5,740 bases of DNA from Calditrichia bacterium (GTDB lineage Bacteria; Calditrichota; Calditrichia; RBG-13-44-9). Shown here one piece after another: positions 1 to 5,740 of the stretch (the first letter of the stretch is position 1; the number at the start of each line of letters is the position of its first letter). A program made the translations under genes and the position numbers. Where the stretch lies: contig JALXCH010000323.1 of the NCBI GenBank assembly GCA_026991005.1, positions 1 through 5,740 on the forward strand, given 5' to 3'. The notes beneath the pieces are model-generated. The model had not been told where the DNA came from. It saw only the letters and a list, made by a program, of their open reading frames with translations, and did not search any database.

Positions 1-239
1 CGGTTGATGTCTCCCCAGGCAATGTGGTCTTTACTGCTGGGTTCTTCCACAAAAAACCGATCCAGAGGAGACCGCCCGGTTCGTTCTCCCGTTCGTACAA
101 TTAAAGCGCCGTTATTGGCCAGTATCCCTTCCCCTCGTACTACAGCCTGCTCAATCAGTTGTGCCGGATACGTGTTAAATTGGATTGACTTCCAGTTAGA
201 AATACCCAATTGATGTAATTGCTCAATCTTATTGTTCAT
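1..239 (-). CDS. pckA: Phosphoenolpyruvate carboxykinase (ATP), N-terminal part, runs off left edge
   Basis: This cytosolic enzyme converts oxaloacetate and ATP to phosphoenolpyruvate, ADP and CO2, linking the TCA cycle to gluconeogenesis (it can also run in the carboxylating direction). Only the first 79 codons are in the window and no stop is reached. The visible part shows the family's N-terminal signature: [19 protein letters not shown] at residues 44-62, then FVEEP and a WGDIN ending. The Arg of TGRSP (R56) should correspond to the oxaloacetate/CO2-binding Arg65 of the E. coli enzyme. The ATG at 239 is supported by GGAGGA on the minus strand at 244-249, 4 nt upstream. The gene lies downstream of the beta-helix protein gene on the same strand, but a terminator and a candidate promoter between them make it a separate unit. 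Family identity is confident; the C-terminal catalytic lobe and the P-loop cannot be checked here. Confidence 0.93.
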   Translation of the reverse strand, partial: MNNKIEQLHQLGISNWKSIQFNTYPAQLIEQAVVRGEGILANNGALIVRTGERTGRSPLDRFFVEEPSSKDHIAWGDIN

Positions 240-282
240 AAAGTCCTCCGCATCATATTAAAACGTTAGATAGACCAGGCAT

Positions 283-311
283 ATTATAAAAAAAATCTTC
301 GAAGTAGAAAA
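283..311 (-). promoter_or_regulatory. Candidate promoter of pckA
   Basis: On the minus strand a perfect TATAAT box lies at 283-288. It is preceded by a T-rich stretch and, 17 nt upstream, by a weak -35-like TTTTCT at 306-311. Transcription would begin near position 276, giving a leader of about 37 nt that contains the SD. The box sits between the upstream gene's terminator and the pckA start, where a promoter is needed. The -35 match is poor and the region is AT-rich, so the call rests mainly on the -10 box and its position. Confidence 0.42.
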
Positions 312-344
312 CTGTTTTTAATTAAATCTCCGGAGGGAGTTTAC

Positions 345-384
345 AAAAAAACAGCCTGCCAGACTAAATCTGGACAGGCTGTTT
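345..384 (-). terminator. Rho-independent terminator of the beta-helix protein gene
   Basis: On the minus strand, arms at 384-369 and 363-349 form a 15-bp stem (AAACAGCCTG-CCAGA type) with one bulged base and the 5-nt loop TTTAG. Seven T residues complete the 3' side (complement of A345-A351). The stem core is GC-rich and the T-tract is on the minus strand only, so it terminates the leftward gene ending at 415 (about 30 nt upstream). The plus strand has no T-tract after the stem. It should insulate pckA from read-through. Confidence 0.87.
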
Positions 385-414
385 CGGAAAGAGCCCATTT
401 TTAATTAATTAAAG

Positions 415-2724
415 TTAACGGATGAGCATCATTTTTTGCATCTGGCGGTAAGGTCCTGCTAACAATCGCACAAAATAAATTCCACTTTTTACTTGTTCTC
501 CGCGTTCATTAGACCCATTCCAGAAAATACGATAATGTCCAGGTTCCAACGTCTGCTTCATGAGGGTTACAATATGTTCTCCCAAAATGTTAAATATTTC
601 TAATCGCACGGGTTGTTTTTCGTTTAAGTCGAAAGTAATGTAAGTACCGGGATTAAATGGATTGGGATAATTGGGATATAATACAGTACGTTTAGGGGTA
701 AGTGCGTTAGGTGGTACATCGCCCGGGGGAGTAAAATTAATTTTAATTGTAGCTTCCTGTTTTTTAATGCCATTTACAGAAACAGATTCCAGCAAATAAA
801 AATATGTTCCTTCAGCCCGAAGTTCATCGGTAAAATGGTAATTTTGTGGGACGCTGGAATTACCAGCTCCGGGAATGAGCTGACCGTTAATTTGAAGCCA
901 GGTACCTTCTTTCCCTTTCTTTCGATATATATTAAATCCTGCATTGTCGATTTCGCTACTGGTTTGCCAGGCAAGAATTACTTTAAATCCGGATATCCTG
1001 GCTTGGAAAAAGCTTAACTGAATTGGGAGTGAGTAATCTTCACCGCCTTCCGGTGCAGAAATATAAGTCCAGGAACCGCCCAAACGCACGGAATATGTAC
1101 TGGATGTTTGGTTATTTAACCGTACAGCCAGGTATTTTCCTGAAGGGATGGTAAATGCCTGTTCATCGCAGGCAAAGACGTACTCTTTAGAAGAACCGTC
1201 ACCTGTCAATTGAACATCAGGTCCGGTGGGCACAAATCCATTTCCGCTGGGATCATCAGCATATCCAATCTCGATCTGAAAATATTGTGGACCCGGAGTA
1301 TTCAAACCGGACGTAAAAGTAATTTTACCGGTCCAACTGGTACCCTGACTTTGATTACCGGCGGGATAGTCAATGTCAGTCTGGGTGGCAACGCCAAATG
1401 CCCATACTTTTGAGCTATAAGGAGTTAAGGATTGAGTTCCCCCTTCGACACCGAAATTTCCCTGTTTTAAATTGGGGTGATTACACAGCACCCAGAATTG
1501 CCAATTGTATTGATCCAAAGGAGATACTAAAGGATAAGAATCGTTCGCTCCACCTCCAGTATATGCTGTTGAACCAATGCCATCACCATCTGGATCATTT
1601 CCAGTATAGTCGTTCCATAAATTTCCAATGTAGTTCTTATAATTCACTGTAGAACTGTTATAACAATATCCAATTTTCACTGCAGAATTCCAGGTTATAG
1701 TGGAACTCCCGTTGGATGTATTTCCAAGGCTGTTGTTTTCCAAGGTGTTAAATGCTACACGACCGCCTCCGGAATTGGAGTTGATGTTAATACCATAATC
1801 TCCATTATCTTTGACAGTGTTAAATATTATATCGTTATAAGTCGCAACATTTTGCAACTGGATTCCGTTATGGGTATTTGATTTAACTGTGTTTTTCGCA
1901 ATGCAATTGTAGCGTGAACCATCGCTTAAAATGCCATCGCCTCCGTTTCCGATCGCTTCATTGGAAAGAATGGTATTATAACCAGAATTTTGCCAGAGAA
2001 AAATTCCGTGATACTGGGTATTGTTATTACAAATATTATCGACAGCCAGATTTTCGGTGCTGTTGTCATAAAATTCCAGACCATGATTTGTATTATTAGA
2101 GCATGTATTCTGTTTGATGTAAAAGTGGCTGGCACCTACTAATGATATTCCCCAACCATTATGTGTACAATTATTGCTTAACAACGTGTCGTAAGAAGGT
2201 GAATTTGTGGCTATAATTCCATAACTGTTAGTATGGGAAGCATCCCATCCACAAATATTATTTTCGATGCGTGAATGATTAGTACCATTAAGGTGAATTC
2301 CGGCATATCCCTGAGTAGTGGCTCCATAAAGCTTTAATCCGCTAATCACAACGTTTTCGGCTATCACATCCAGCACATGATCTCCGGGATTGGCAGCTTT
2401 AAACTGGGGAGTAGTTGTATTGAGATCATAAGATAAAATTGTAACTGATTTGTTTATATTCACATTTTCTACATAATCGTCGGTTAGATTATCCCCATCA
2501 TCCAGTACAAAAATGGTGTCAGAAGCGGCAACCGAGTTGATAGCATATTGTAATGTACGCCAGGGATTTCCCTGGGAACCATCTCCCGTAGCATCATTCC
2601 CTGTGGGGCTAATAAAATATTGGGCGCCCATACAGAGTTGATATAATGTGGCTAAAAAAAGAAAAATAAGTAAAAAAGTACCATCTCGCCTAAAAAAACA
2701 TCGGTGCTGGAAACAGAATCGCAT
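415..2724 (-). CDS. Secreted right-handed beta-helix (NosD/DUF1565-like) protein with FnIII-like domain and T9SS sorting domain
   Basis: This is a 769-aa exported protein, probably cell-surface attached or released; its substrate is unknown. Residues 1-34 are a signal peptide: Arg-containing n-region, hydrophobic TFLLIFLFLATLY, likely cleavage after CMGA. Residues 35-75 (QYFISPTGNDATGDGSQGNP) resemble the DUF1565 start of secreted beta-helix proteins. Residues about 76-345 form the helix, with eight GI/GL-headed coils at 142, 169, 192, 215, 240, 264, 287 and 311. Residues 366-402 contain a NosD-type NLWNDYTGNDPDGDGIG segment with a Ca-site-like DPDGDG. A beta-sandwich-like region (about 410-555) is followed by an FnIII-like domain (about 566-664) with the typical ILAWQTSSEIDNAGFNIYR. 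Residues 681-769 are the T9SS type A/FlgD-Ig-like tail (YPNYPNPFNP, then GIYFVRLLAG, ending KMMLIR). The ATG has AGGAGG 7 nt upstream (2732-2737). The gene is monocistronic with its own terminator. Polysaccharide lyase or adhesin activity is possible, but no catalytic residues could be assigned. Confidence 0.92.
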   Translation of the reverse strand: MRFCFQHRCFFRRDGTFLLIFLFLATLYQLCMGAQYFISPTGNDATGDGSQGNPWRTLQYAINSVAASDTIFVLDDGDNLTDDYVENVNINKSVTILSYDLNTTTPQFKAANPGDHVLDVIAENVVISGLKLYGATTQGYAGIHLNGTNHSRIENNICGWDASHTNSYGIIATNSPSYDTLLSNNCTHNGWGISLVGASHFYIKQNTCSNNTNHGLEFYDNSTENLAVDNICNNNTQYHGIFLWQNSGYNTILSNEAIGNGGDGILSDGSRYNCIAKNTVKSNTHNGIQLQNVATYNDIIFNTVKDNGDYGININSNSGGGRVAFNTLENNSLGNTSNGSSTITWNSAVKIGYCYNSSTVNYKNYIGNLWNDYTGNDPDGDGIGSTAYTGGGANDSYPLVSPLDQYNWQFWVLCNHPNLKQGNFGVEGGTQSLTPYSSKVWAFGVATQTDIDYPAGNQSQGTSWTGKITFTSGLNTPGPQYFQIEIGYADDPSGNGFVPTGPDVQLTGDGSSKEYVFACDEQAFTIPSGKYLAVRLNNQTSSTYSVRLGGSWTYISAPEGGEDYSLPIQLSFFQARISGFKVILAWQTSSEIDNAGFNIYRKKGKEGTWLQINGQLIPGAGNSSVPQNYHFTDELRAEGTYFYLLESVSVNGIKKQEATIKINFTPPGDVPPNALTPKRTVLYPNYPNPFNPGTYITFDLNEKQPVRLEIFNILGEHIVTLMKQTLEPGHYRIFWNGSNERGEQVKSGIYFVRLLAGPYRQMQKMMLIR

Positions 2725-3243
2725 CGTTTCTCCTCCTAAGTTAATTGGTAATAATAAAATTGAATATTTTAATTAGATTAGAACGAAATACTTGATTTTA
2801 TTTTATAAAAATACGGAAATTAAAAATGTGATTGGAGTCAAATGTCCATAAAAAACATATCCTCTTTAAACAAAATTTTATGAAATATTTTAGCGTATTA
2901 TAAGGGACTTATTGAGTAAAATTTCAATATCAAACTTTGTGACTAAATGAAAAAAAATTTTTACCAGGAGTTTCTACCAATATGAGAAAGCCCCATAACC
3001 ATTCAAAAATAATATTCTGATTTTTTATTGAGAGAACCAATTTCCAGGATAATGTCTGATTTGAAATCTGTTTTGATATAGGTGTTGTCCCGGAATATTT
3101 TTCACCTTCAACATGAAGATGCAAGTTTGGAAAATGCTTTTAAATTCATCAAATTATTCCTCGCATATTTTTATATAAGTCTTTCTTAAAGATTCGGTTA
3201 CAATATGAAAAGTATTTTATTCCTTTCAATAATAATAAAAAAA

Positions 3244-3295
3244 TATTGCAATACTATTATTCATTCTGTAAATTTGCAAGCTTTAATAATAGTAT
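3244..3295. repeat. Palindrome plus 11-bp perfect inverted repeat upstream of ffh
   Basis: ATACTATTATT at 3251-3261 is repeated in perfect inverted orientation as AATAATAGTAT at 3285-3295, with a 23-nt spacer. The left arm overlaps the 10-bp palindrome TATTGCAATA (3244-3253). The midpoint (3273) falls inside the candidate -7 element TAAATTTG, so the arms flank the likely promoter core. This could be a two-half-site operator. A transcript hairpin is possible only if transcription starts further upstream. The repeat itself is seen directly; its role is inference. Confidence 0.7.
3246..3276 (+). promoter_or_regulatory. Candidate Bacteroidota-type promoter for the ffh operon
   Basis: TAAATTTG at 3269-3276 matches the Bacteroidota -7 consensus TANNTTTG exactly. 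A TTG at 3246-3248 lies 20 nt upstream, close to the spacing of the -33 TTTG element in that consensus. Transcription would start near 3283, about 43 nt before the ffh ATG. Whether this organism's primary sigma factor uses that consensus is unknown, and pckA seems to have a classical TATAAT box, so this is tentative. AT-rich DNA makes chance matches likely. Confidence 0.35.
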
Positions 3296-3325
3296 GGTTT
3301 TGCAGATTGAATTGGTTGTAAGGAT

Positions 3326-4651
3326 ATGTTTGAAGATTTAACGGCGAAACTGGAAGCGACACTGAAAAAGATACGGGGCCACGGGAAGCTCACGGAAAAG
3401 AATATTGCTGATTCGCTTAAGGAAATCCGGCGTGCTCTGCTGGAAGCGGATGTGAATTACAGGGTTGTTAAGGAGTTTGTGGAGAAGGTGAAGCAGAAAG
3501 CGCTGGGAGCCGAGGTGCTTCGCAGTGTAACCCCCGGCCAGCAAATTGTTAAAATTGTTCATGATGAGCTCATCGAACTGATGGGAAAGTCCCGCACGGA
3601 TATTAAAATGGCGGGAATCCCTCCCACTATTATTATGCTGGCGGGATTGCAGGGCTCTGGTAAAACCACTTTCGCCGCTAAGCTGGCCAATTTTTTGCGG
3701 AAAAAAGGGCATCATCCCATGCTGGTGGCAGCGGATATTTACCGTCCCGCAGCCATTCAACAATTGCAGGTGCTGGGCAAGAGTTTGAACATCCCCGTGT
3801 ATGCCGAGGACTCCCGGGATGCGGTGGCGATTTGCCGGAATGCGGTGAAAGCGGCGCGCGAGCAGGGACGAGATGTGTTAATCCTGGATACCGCCGGACG
3901 GTTACACATTGACGAAGAGATGATGCAGGAGCTGGAACGCATTAAAGCGGAGTTGAAACCGCAGGAGATTCTCTTCGTTGCCGATGGAATGACCGGACAG
4001 GATGCGGTAAATGCGGCACAGGAGTTCCTGCAGCGCCTGGATTTTAACGGGGTAGTTTTAACCAAAATGGACGGCGATGCCCGGGGCGGAGCGGCACTCT
4101 CCATCCGGGCTGTTACGCAGCGACCCATTAAATTCCTGAGTGTGGGAGAGAAACCGGATGCCATTGAGCCGTTTTATCCCGACCGATTGGCTTCCCGTAT
4201 TCTGGGCATGGGGGATGTGGTGACCCTGGTGGAAAAAGCCCAGGAAGCCATCAGTCTGGAGGAGGCGCAGAAGTTAGAGAAAAAACTACGCAAAGAAGAA
4301 TTTACGCTGGAAGATTTTTATAATCAGATTCAGCAAATAAAGAAGATGGGGCCGCTGGAACAAATTTTAGGAATGATTCCAGGAATCGGGAAACAGTTGA
4401 AAAACGTACCCATTGACGATAAAGCATTTGTACGGGTAGAAGCCATCATCAATTCCATGACGCCTGAGGAGCGGCGTCGGCCACAAATTATTAACGGGAG
4501 TCGCCGACGACGCATTGCCCGGGGAAGTGGCACCCGGGTGCAGGATGTGAATCAATTGTTGCGTCAGTTCGAAGAAATGCGTAAAATGATGAAGCGCATG
4601 AAACGTGGCAAATTCCGGGGCGCTTTTCCGCCCGGAGCACTACCGTTTTAG
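3326..4651 (+). CDS. ffh: Signal recognition particle GTPase Ffh (SRP54)
   Basis: Ffh binds 4.5S/SRP RNA and the signal sequences of nascent membrane and secreted proteins, and docks with FtsY at the membrane in a GTP-dependent cycle. At 441 aa it is full length for the family. The N domain (about 1-88) contains ALLEADVN (38-45). The G domain (about 89-300) contains the P-loop GLQGSGKTT (107-115), DIYRPAA (137-143), DTAGR (188-192), [10 protein letters not shown] (246-255) and the closing GMGD. The M domain (about 305-432) has the finger-loop GMIPGIGK (349-356), the SRP-RNA-binding [15 protein letters not shown] (389-403) and a Met/Arg-rich end. The start MFED matches the usual Ffh beginning, but the only SD-like sequence, AAGGA (3320-3324), is 1 nt from the ATG, unusually close. 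It is the first gene of a plus-strand operon, 32 bp before rpsP, with no terminator between. Confidence 0.98.
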   Translation: MFEDLTAKLEATLKKIRGHGKLTEKNIADSLKEIRRALLEADVNYRVVKEFVEKVKQKALGAEVLRSVTPGQQIVKIVHDELIELMGKSRTDIKMAGIPPTIIMLAGLQGSGKTTFAAKLANFLRKKGHHPMLVAADIYRPAAIQQLQVLGKSLNIPVYAEDSRDAVAICRNAVKAAREQGRDVLILDTAGRLHIDEEMMQELERIKAELKPQEILFVADGMTGQDAVNAAQEFLQRLDFNGVVLTKMDGDARGGAALSIRAVTQRPIKFLSVGEKPDAIEPFYPDRLASRILGMGDVVTLVEKAQEAISLEEAQKLEKKLRKEEFTLEDFYNQIQQIKKMGPLEQILGMIPGIGKQLKNVPIDDKAFVRVEAIINSMTPEERRRPQIINGSRRRRIARGSGTRVQDVNQLLRQFEEMRKMMKRMKRGKFRGAFPPGALPF

Positions 4652-4672
4652 ACAATGAAACATTAAAAAAAT

Positions 4673-4677
4673 GGAGG
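4673..4677 (+). promoter_or_regulatory. Ribosome binding site that fixes the TTG start of rpsP
   Basis: GGAGG at 4673-4677 lies 6 nt before TTG at 4684. No in-frame ATG is close by: the ATG at 4671 is in another frame and stops after three codons (ATG GAG GTA TAA). The peptide from this TTG begins [11 protein letters not shown], the conserved bS16 N-terminus. Confidence 0.85.
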
Positions 4678-4683
4678 TATAAT

Positions 4684-5208
4684 TTGGCAGTTAGATTAAG
4701 ATTGCGCAGAATGGGTCGAAAGAAACGTCCGTTTTATCGGATCGTAGTGGCAGATTCGCGTTCTCCGCGAGATGGTCGATTTATTGAAGAAATCGGATAC
4801 TACAATCCTCTCACGCATCCGGCTACGGTGGAAGTTAATGAAGATCGTGCGCTGTACTGGTTGGGAGTAGGTGCCGAACCAACCGAAACCGTGAAAAGTT
4901 TGCTTCGCCGCAAGGGGATTATTTTGCGGTTCCATTTGCAAAAGCAGGGCCTTCCCCCGGAAAAAATTGAGGAAGAGATGAAAAAGTGGGAAGTGCTGCA
5001 ACTGGAAAAACAGCGCAAACTGGAAGCGGAATTAGCGGCTCAGAAAGGTGGTACCCCAGAAGAATCTGTCCAGCCAGAAGCCGAGACCGAAAGCGAAACC
5101 ACGGAAGCCGAAACACCTGCGGAAAGCGAACCCACAGAAGCTGCTTCATCGGAACAGGATGTAGCCGCCTCTTCGGATAATGCGGAAGCTGAAAAGAAAG
5201 AAGAGTAA
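4684..5208 (+). CDS. rpsP: 30S ribosomal protein bS16 with long acidic C-terminal extension
   Basis: bS16 is an early-assembling 16S rRNA-binding protein of the small subunit body. The core, residues 1 to about 86, is canonical: [42 protein letters not shown] (21-42) and [11 protein letters not shown] (73-83). The usual length is roughly 80-90 aa, while this one has 174. Residues 91-120 are a charged, probably helical or coiled-coil stretch ([20 protein letters not shown], then [10 protein letters not shown]). Residues 121-174 are a low-complexity tail with 16 Glu, 2 Asp and only 3 Lys among Ala/Thr/Ser/Pro. C-terminal extensions of bS16 are known in Bacteroidota and relatives, so this fits an FCB host. 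The start is TTG at 4684 with a good SD; the ffh stop is 32 bp upstream and khpA follows after 75 bp. Confidence 0.97.
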   Translation: MAVRLRLRRMGRKKRPFYRIVVADSRSPRDGRFIEEIGYYNPLTHPATVEVNEDRALYWLGVGAEPTETVKSLLRRKGIILRFHLQKQGLPPEKIEEEMKKWEVLQLEKQRKLEAELAAQKGGTPEESVQPEAETESETTEAETPAESEPTEAASSEQDVAASSDNAEAEKKEE

Positions 5209-5283
5209 CCTTTTTACCTGGTTATATGGGTTAGCCGATAGATGAAGTGCTCAACTAACTAATGTGTAAAGGAGGAAAGGGTA

Positions 5284-5514
5284 ATGAAAGAATTTGTCGA
5301 ATTCATCGCTAAGCATCTGGTGGACAAACCCGAAGAAGTGCAGGTAACCGAAGTGGAAGGCGAGCGCGTCACGGTGTACGAACTGCGTGTCGGCGATGGC
5401 GATTTAGGTAAAGTGATCGGCAAAAGGGGGCAAACTGCAAAGGCAATTCGTACATTGCTGAGTGCAGCGGCGGCCAAAGTTGGCAAACGTGCCGTCCTGG
5501 AAATTTTGGAATAA
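5284..5514 (+). CDS. khpA: KhpA-like KH-domain RNA-binding protein (YlqC family)
   Basis: This 76-aa protein is a single KH domain. It begins [19 protein letters not shown] and carries the GXXG nucleic-acid-binding loop in GKVIGKRGQ (42-50, G46-K-R-G49), followed by the amphipathic helix [20 protein letters not shown] (51-70). Length and sequence match the KhpA/YlqC family, which in Gram-positives pairs with KhpB (Jag/EloR) and acts in post-transcriptional control and cell-envelope growth; the role in this lineage is not known. The ATG is preceded by a near-perfect SD, AAAGGAGG (5268-5275), 8 nt upstream, one of the strongest in the window. Position between rpsP and rimM is typical for the gene. 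The 75-bp gap after rpsP shows no terminator. Confidence 0.94.
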   Translation: MKEFVEFIAKHLVDKPEEVQVTEVEGERVTVYELRVGDGDLGKVIGKRGQTAKAIRTLLSAAAAKVGKRAVLEILE

Positions 5515-5533
5515 AGGTGGATGTTTAAATAGG

Positions 5534-5581
5534 ATGGGATTCGAGGGGAGTCTCTCCCTTCGAATCTTTGTTTATGAATGA
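5534..5581 (+). CDS. Possible 15-codon leader ORF overlapping the rimM start (tentative)
   Basis: ATG at 5534 opens a frame encoding MGFEGSLSLRIFVYE and stops at TGA 5579-5581. It reads through the whole hairpin at 5538-5566 and overlaps the rimM ATG (5574) by 8 nt. AAGGTGG (5514-5520) is the nearest SD-like sequence, 13 nt upstream, longer than optimal. If translated, ribosomes would melt the hairpin and stop beside the rimM start, allowing translational coupling. Short frames like this arise by chance, so confidence is low. Confidence 0.2.
   Translation: MGFEGSLSLRIFVYE
5538..5573 (+). promoter_or_regulatory. Strong hairpin in the khpA-rimM gap (attenuator or translational control element)
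   Basis: GATTCGAGGGGAG (5538-5550) pairs with CTCCCTTCGAATC (5554-5566) over 13 bp, with one G-T(U) wobble and a 3-nt TCT loop, followed by TTTGTTT (5567-5573) and then the rimM ATG. The short interrupted T-tract suggests a weak or partial terminator. Its adjacency to the start, and its capture of the only purine-rich GAGGGGAG stretch upstream of rimM, also fit translational control. Position in a cluster whose genes need unequal expression favours a regulatory role. The structure is seen directly; the function is inferred. Confidence 0.62.
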
Positions 5582-5740
5582 AGAATATATCTCTATAGGT
5601 CGAATCCTTCGTGTGCATGGAACCGAGGGGTGGGTGCGGGTAGAGATGTATTCAGAAATACCGAATCGCCTGGAAGGGATTCGGGTTGTTTTTCTGGAAG
5701 CGCCCGGGGAACCGGAAGGTAAAATTATCAAGGAAATTCA
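5574..5740 (+). CDS. rimM: Ribosome maturation factor RimM, N-terminal part, runs off right edge
   Basis: RimM binds the 30S head through uS19 and assists 16S rRNA processing and late small-subunit assembly. The 55 complete codons visible start MNEEYISIGRILRVHGTEGW and continue VRVEMYSEIPNRLEGI, matching the RimM N-terminal barrel (a G-x-I-x-x-x-H-G-x-x-G-x-V-x-V pattern followed by the SEIPNRL segment). The C-terminal PRC-barrel lies outside the window. ATG 5574 is chosen from this alignment. Upstream in frame only TTG at 5568 could also start before the stop at 5526. There is no SD in the 7 nt between the hairpin base and the ATG, unlike rpsP and khpA. trmD and rplS would be expected next. 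Confidence 0.94.
   Translation, partial: MNEEYISIGRILRVHGTEGWVRVEMYSEIPNRLEGIRVVFLEAPGEPEGKIIKEI

Larger units (their letters stand above)
2725..3325. other. AT-rich divergent intergenic region, no convincing gene
   Basis: About 600 bp separate the leftward beta-helix gene from the rightward ffh operon. The sequence is strikingly AT-rich, with many A/T runs, compared with the GC-richer ffh operon. The left end holds the SD of the beta-helix gene (2732-2737). The right end (3244-3295) holds the palindromes and promoter candidate described separately. Short open frames exist, such as minus 2930-3124 (TTG start, no SD) and plus 2982-3020 (12 codons after AGGAG). None has a recognisable product. 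I see no tRNA, SRP RNA or riboswitch core. The promoter of the leftward gene must lie here but no box stands out. Confidence 0.6.

Noticed and set aside
4..213. 69-codon plus-strand frame at the left edge
   Set aside because: It is antisense to pckA, whose conserved TGRSP region is clear on the minus strand.
2982..3020. 12-codon plus-strand frame (MRKPHNHSKIIF) after AGGAG
   Set aside because: SD spacing is 11 nt, the peptide is tiny and nothing downstream would be regulated by it.
2930..3124. 64-codon minus-strand frame in the divergent gap
   Set aside because: TTG start, no SD, no recognisable motif, and an AT-rich composition; kept only as a possible remnant.
3191..3210. TACAAT (3199-3204) as the ffh promoter -10 box
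   Set aside because: No acceptable -35 at 16-18 nt upstream, and it would give a leader of over 100 nt; less supported than the element at 3269-3276, though not excluded.
3338..4164. Two long minus-strand frames of 141 and 135 codons antisense to ffh
   Set aside because: ffh is unmistakable on the plus strand; these are frame shadows with low-complexity, Ser/Arg-rich translations.
4678..4683. Perfect TATAAT just before rpsP as an internal promoter
   Set aside because: A start directed by it would fall inside the rpsP coding sequence and no -35 element is at the right distance; it arises from the SD-to-start spacer.
5209..5283. Terminator or hairpin between rpsP and khpA
   Set aside because: Only short imperfect complementarity (GTTAG/CTAAC) without a T-tract; treated as a plain intra-operon spacer.
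5259..5618. 119-codon minus-strand frame across khpA and the rimM start
   Set aside because: It is antisense to two well-supported genes, and has no SD or family resemblance.

Overview
The window looks like chromosomal DNA from a bacterium of the FCB superphylum, most likely a Calditrichota/Ignavibacteria-like lineage. Three things suggest this. The secreted protein at 415-2724 (minus) ends in a type IX secretion (T9SS) sorting domain with the YPNPFNP motif. The ribosomal protein bS16 carries a long acidic C-terminal extension. Most genes have strong Shine-Dalgarno (SD) sequences, whereas core Bacteroidota mostly lack them. This placement is inference, since no phylogenetic marker could be searched.

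Left part (minus strand). The window opens inside the 5' end of pckA (ATP-dependent phosphoenolpyruvate carboxykinase), which has its own SD and a TATAAT box. Upstream of it, on the same strand, is a 769-aa exported protein: signal peptide, DUF1565/NosD-like right-handed beta-helix, a beta-sandwich-like region, an FnIII-like domain and the T9SS sorting domain. It has its own strong rho-independent terminator at about 345-384, so it is a separate transcription unit from pckA.

Middle. A very AT-rich divergent gap of about 600 bp (2725-3325) contains no convincing gene. Its right end, just before ffh, holds an 11-bp perfect inverted repeat centred on a Bacteroidota-style promoter candidate.

Right part (plus strand). 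A conserved translation/secretion operon follows: ffh (SRP GTPase), rpsP (bS16, TTG start), khpA (KH-domain RNA-binding protein) and the start of rimM (30S maturation factor). The order matches the ffh-rpsP-khpA-rimM-trmD-rplS cluster known from other bacteria, so trmD and rplS probably lie beyond the right edge. These genes link co-translational membrane targeting with ribosome assembly and RNA maturation. A 13-bp hairpin fills the khpA-rimM gap just before a rimM start codon that has no SD of its own. It is a plausible point of intra-operon control.

No mobile element, CRISPR array, tRNA or rRNA was seen. I found no clearly novel multi-gene system. The items most worth a second look are the rimM hairpin with its possible leader ORF, the inverted repeat at the ffh promoter, the cysteine/asparagine ladders of the beta-helix, and the bS16 tail.
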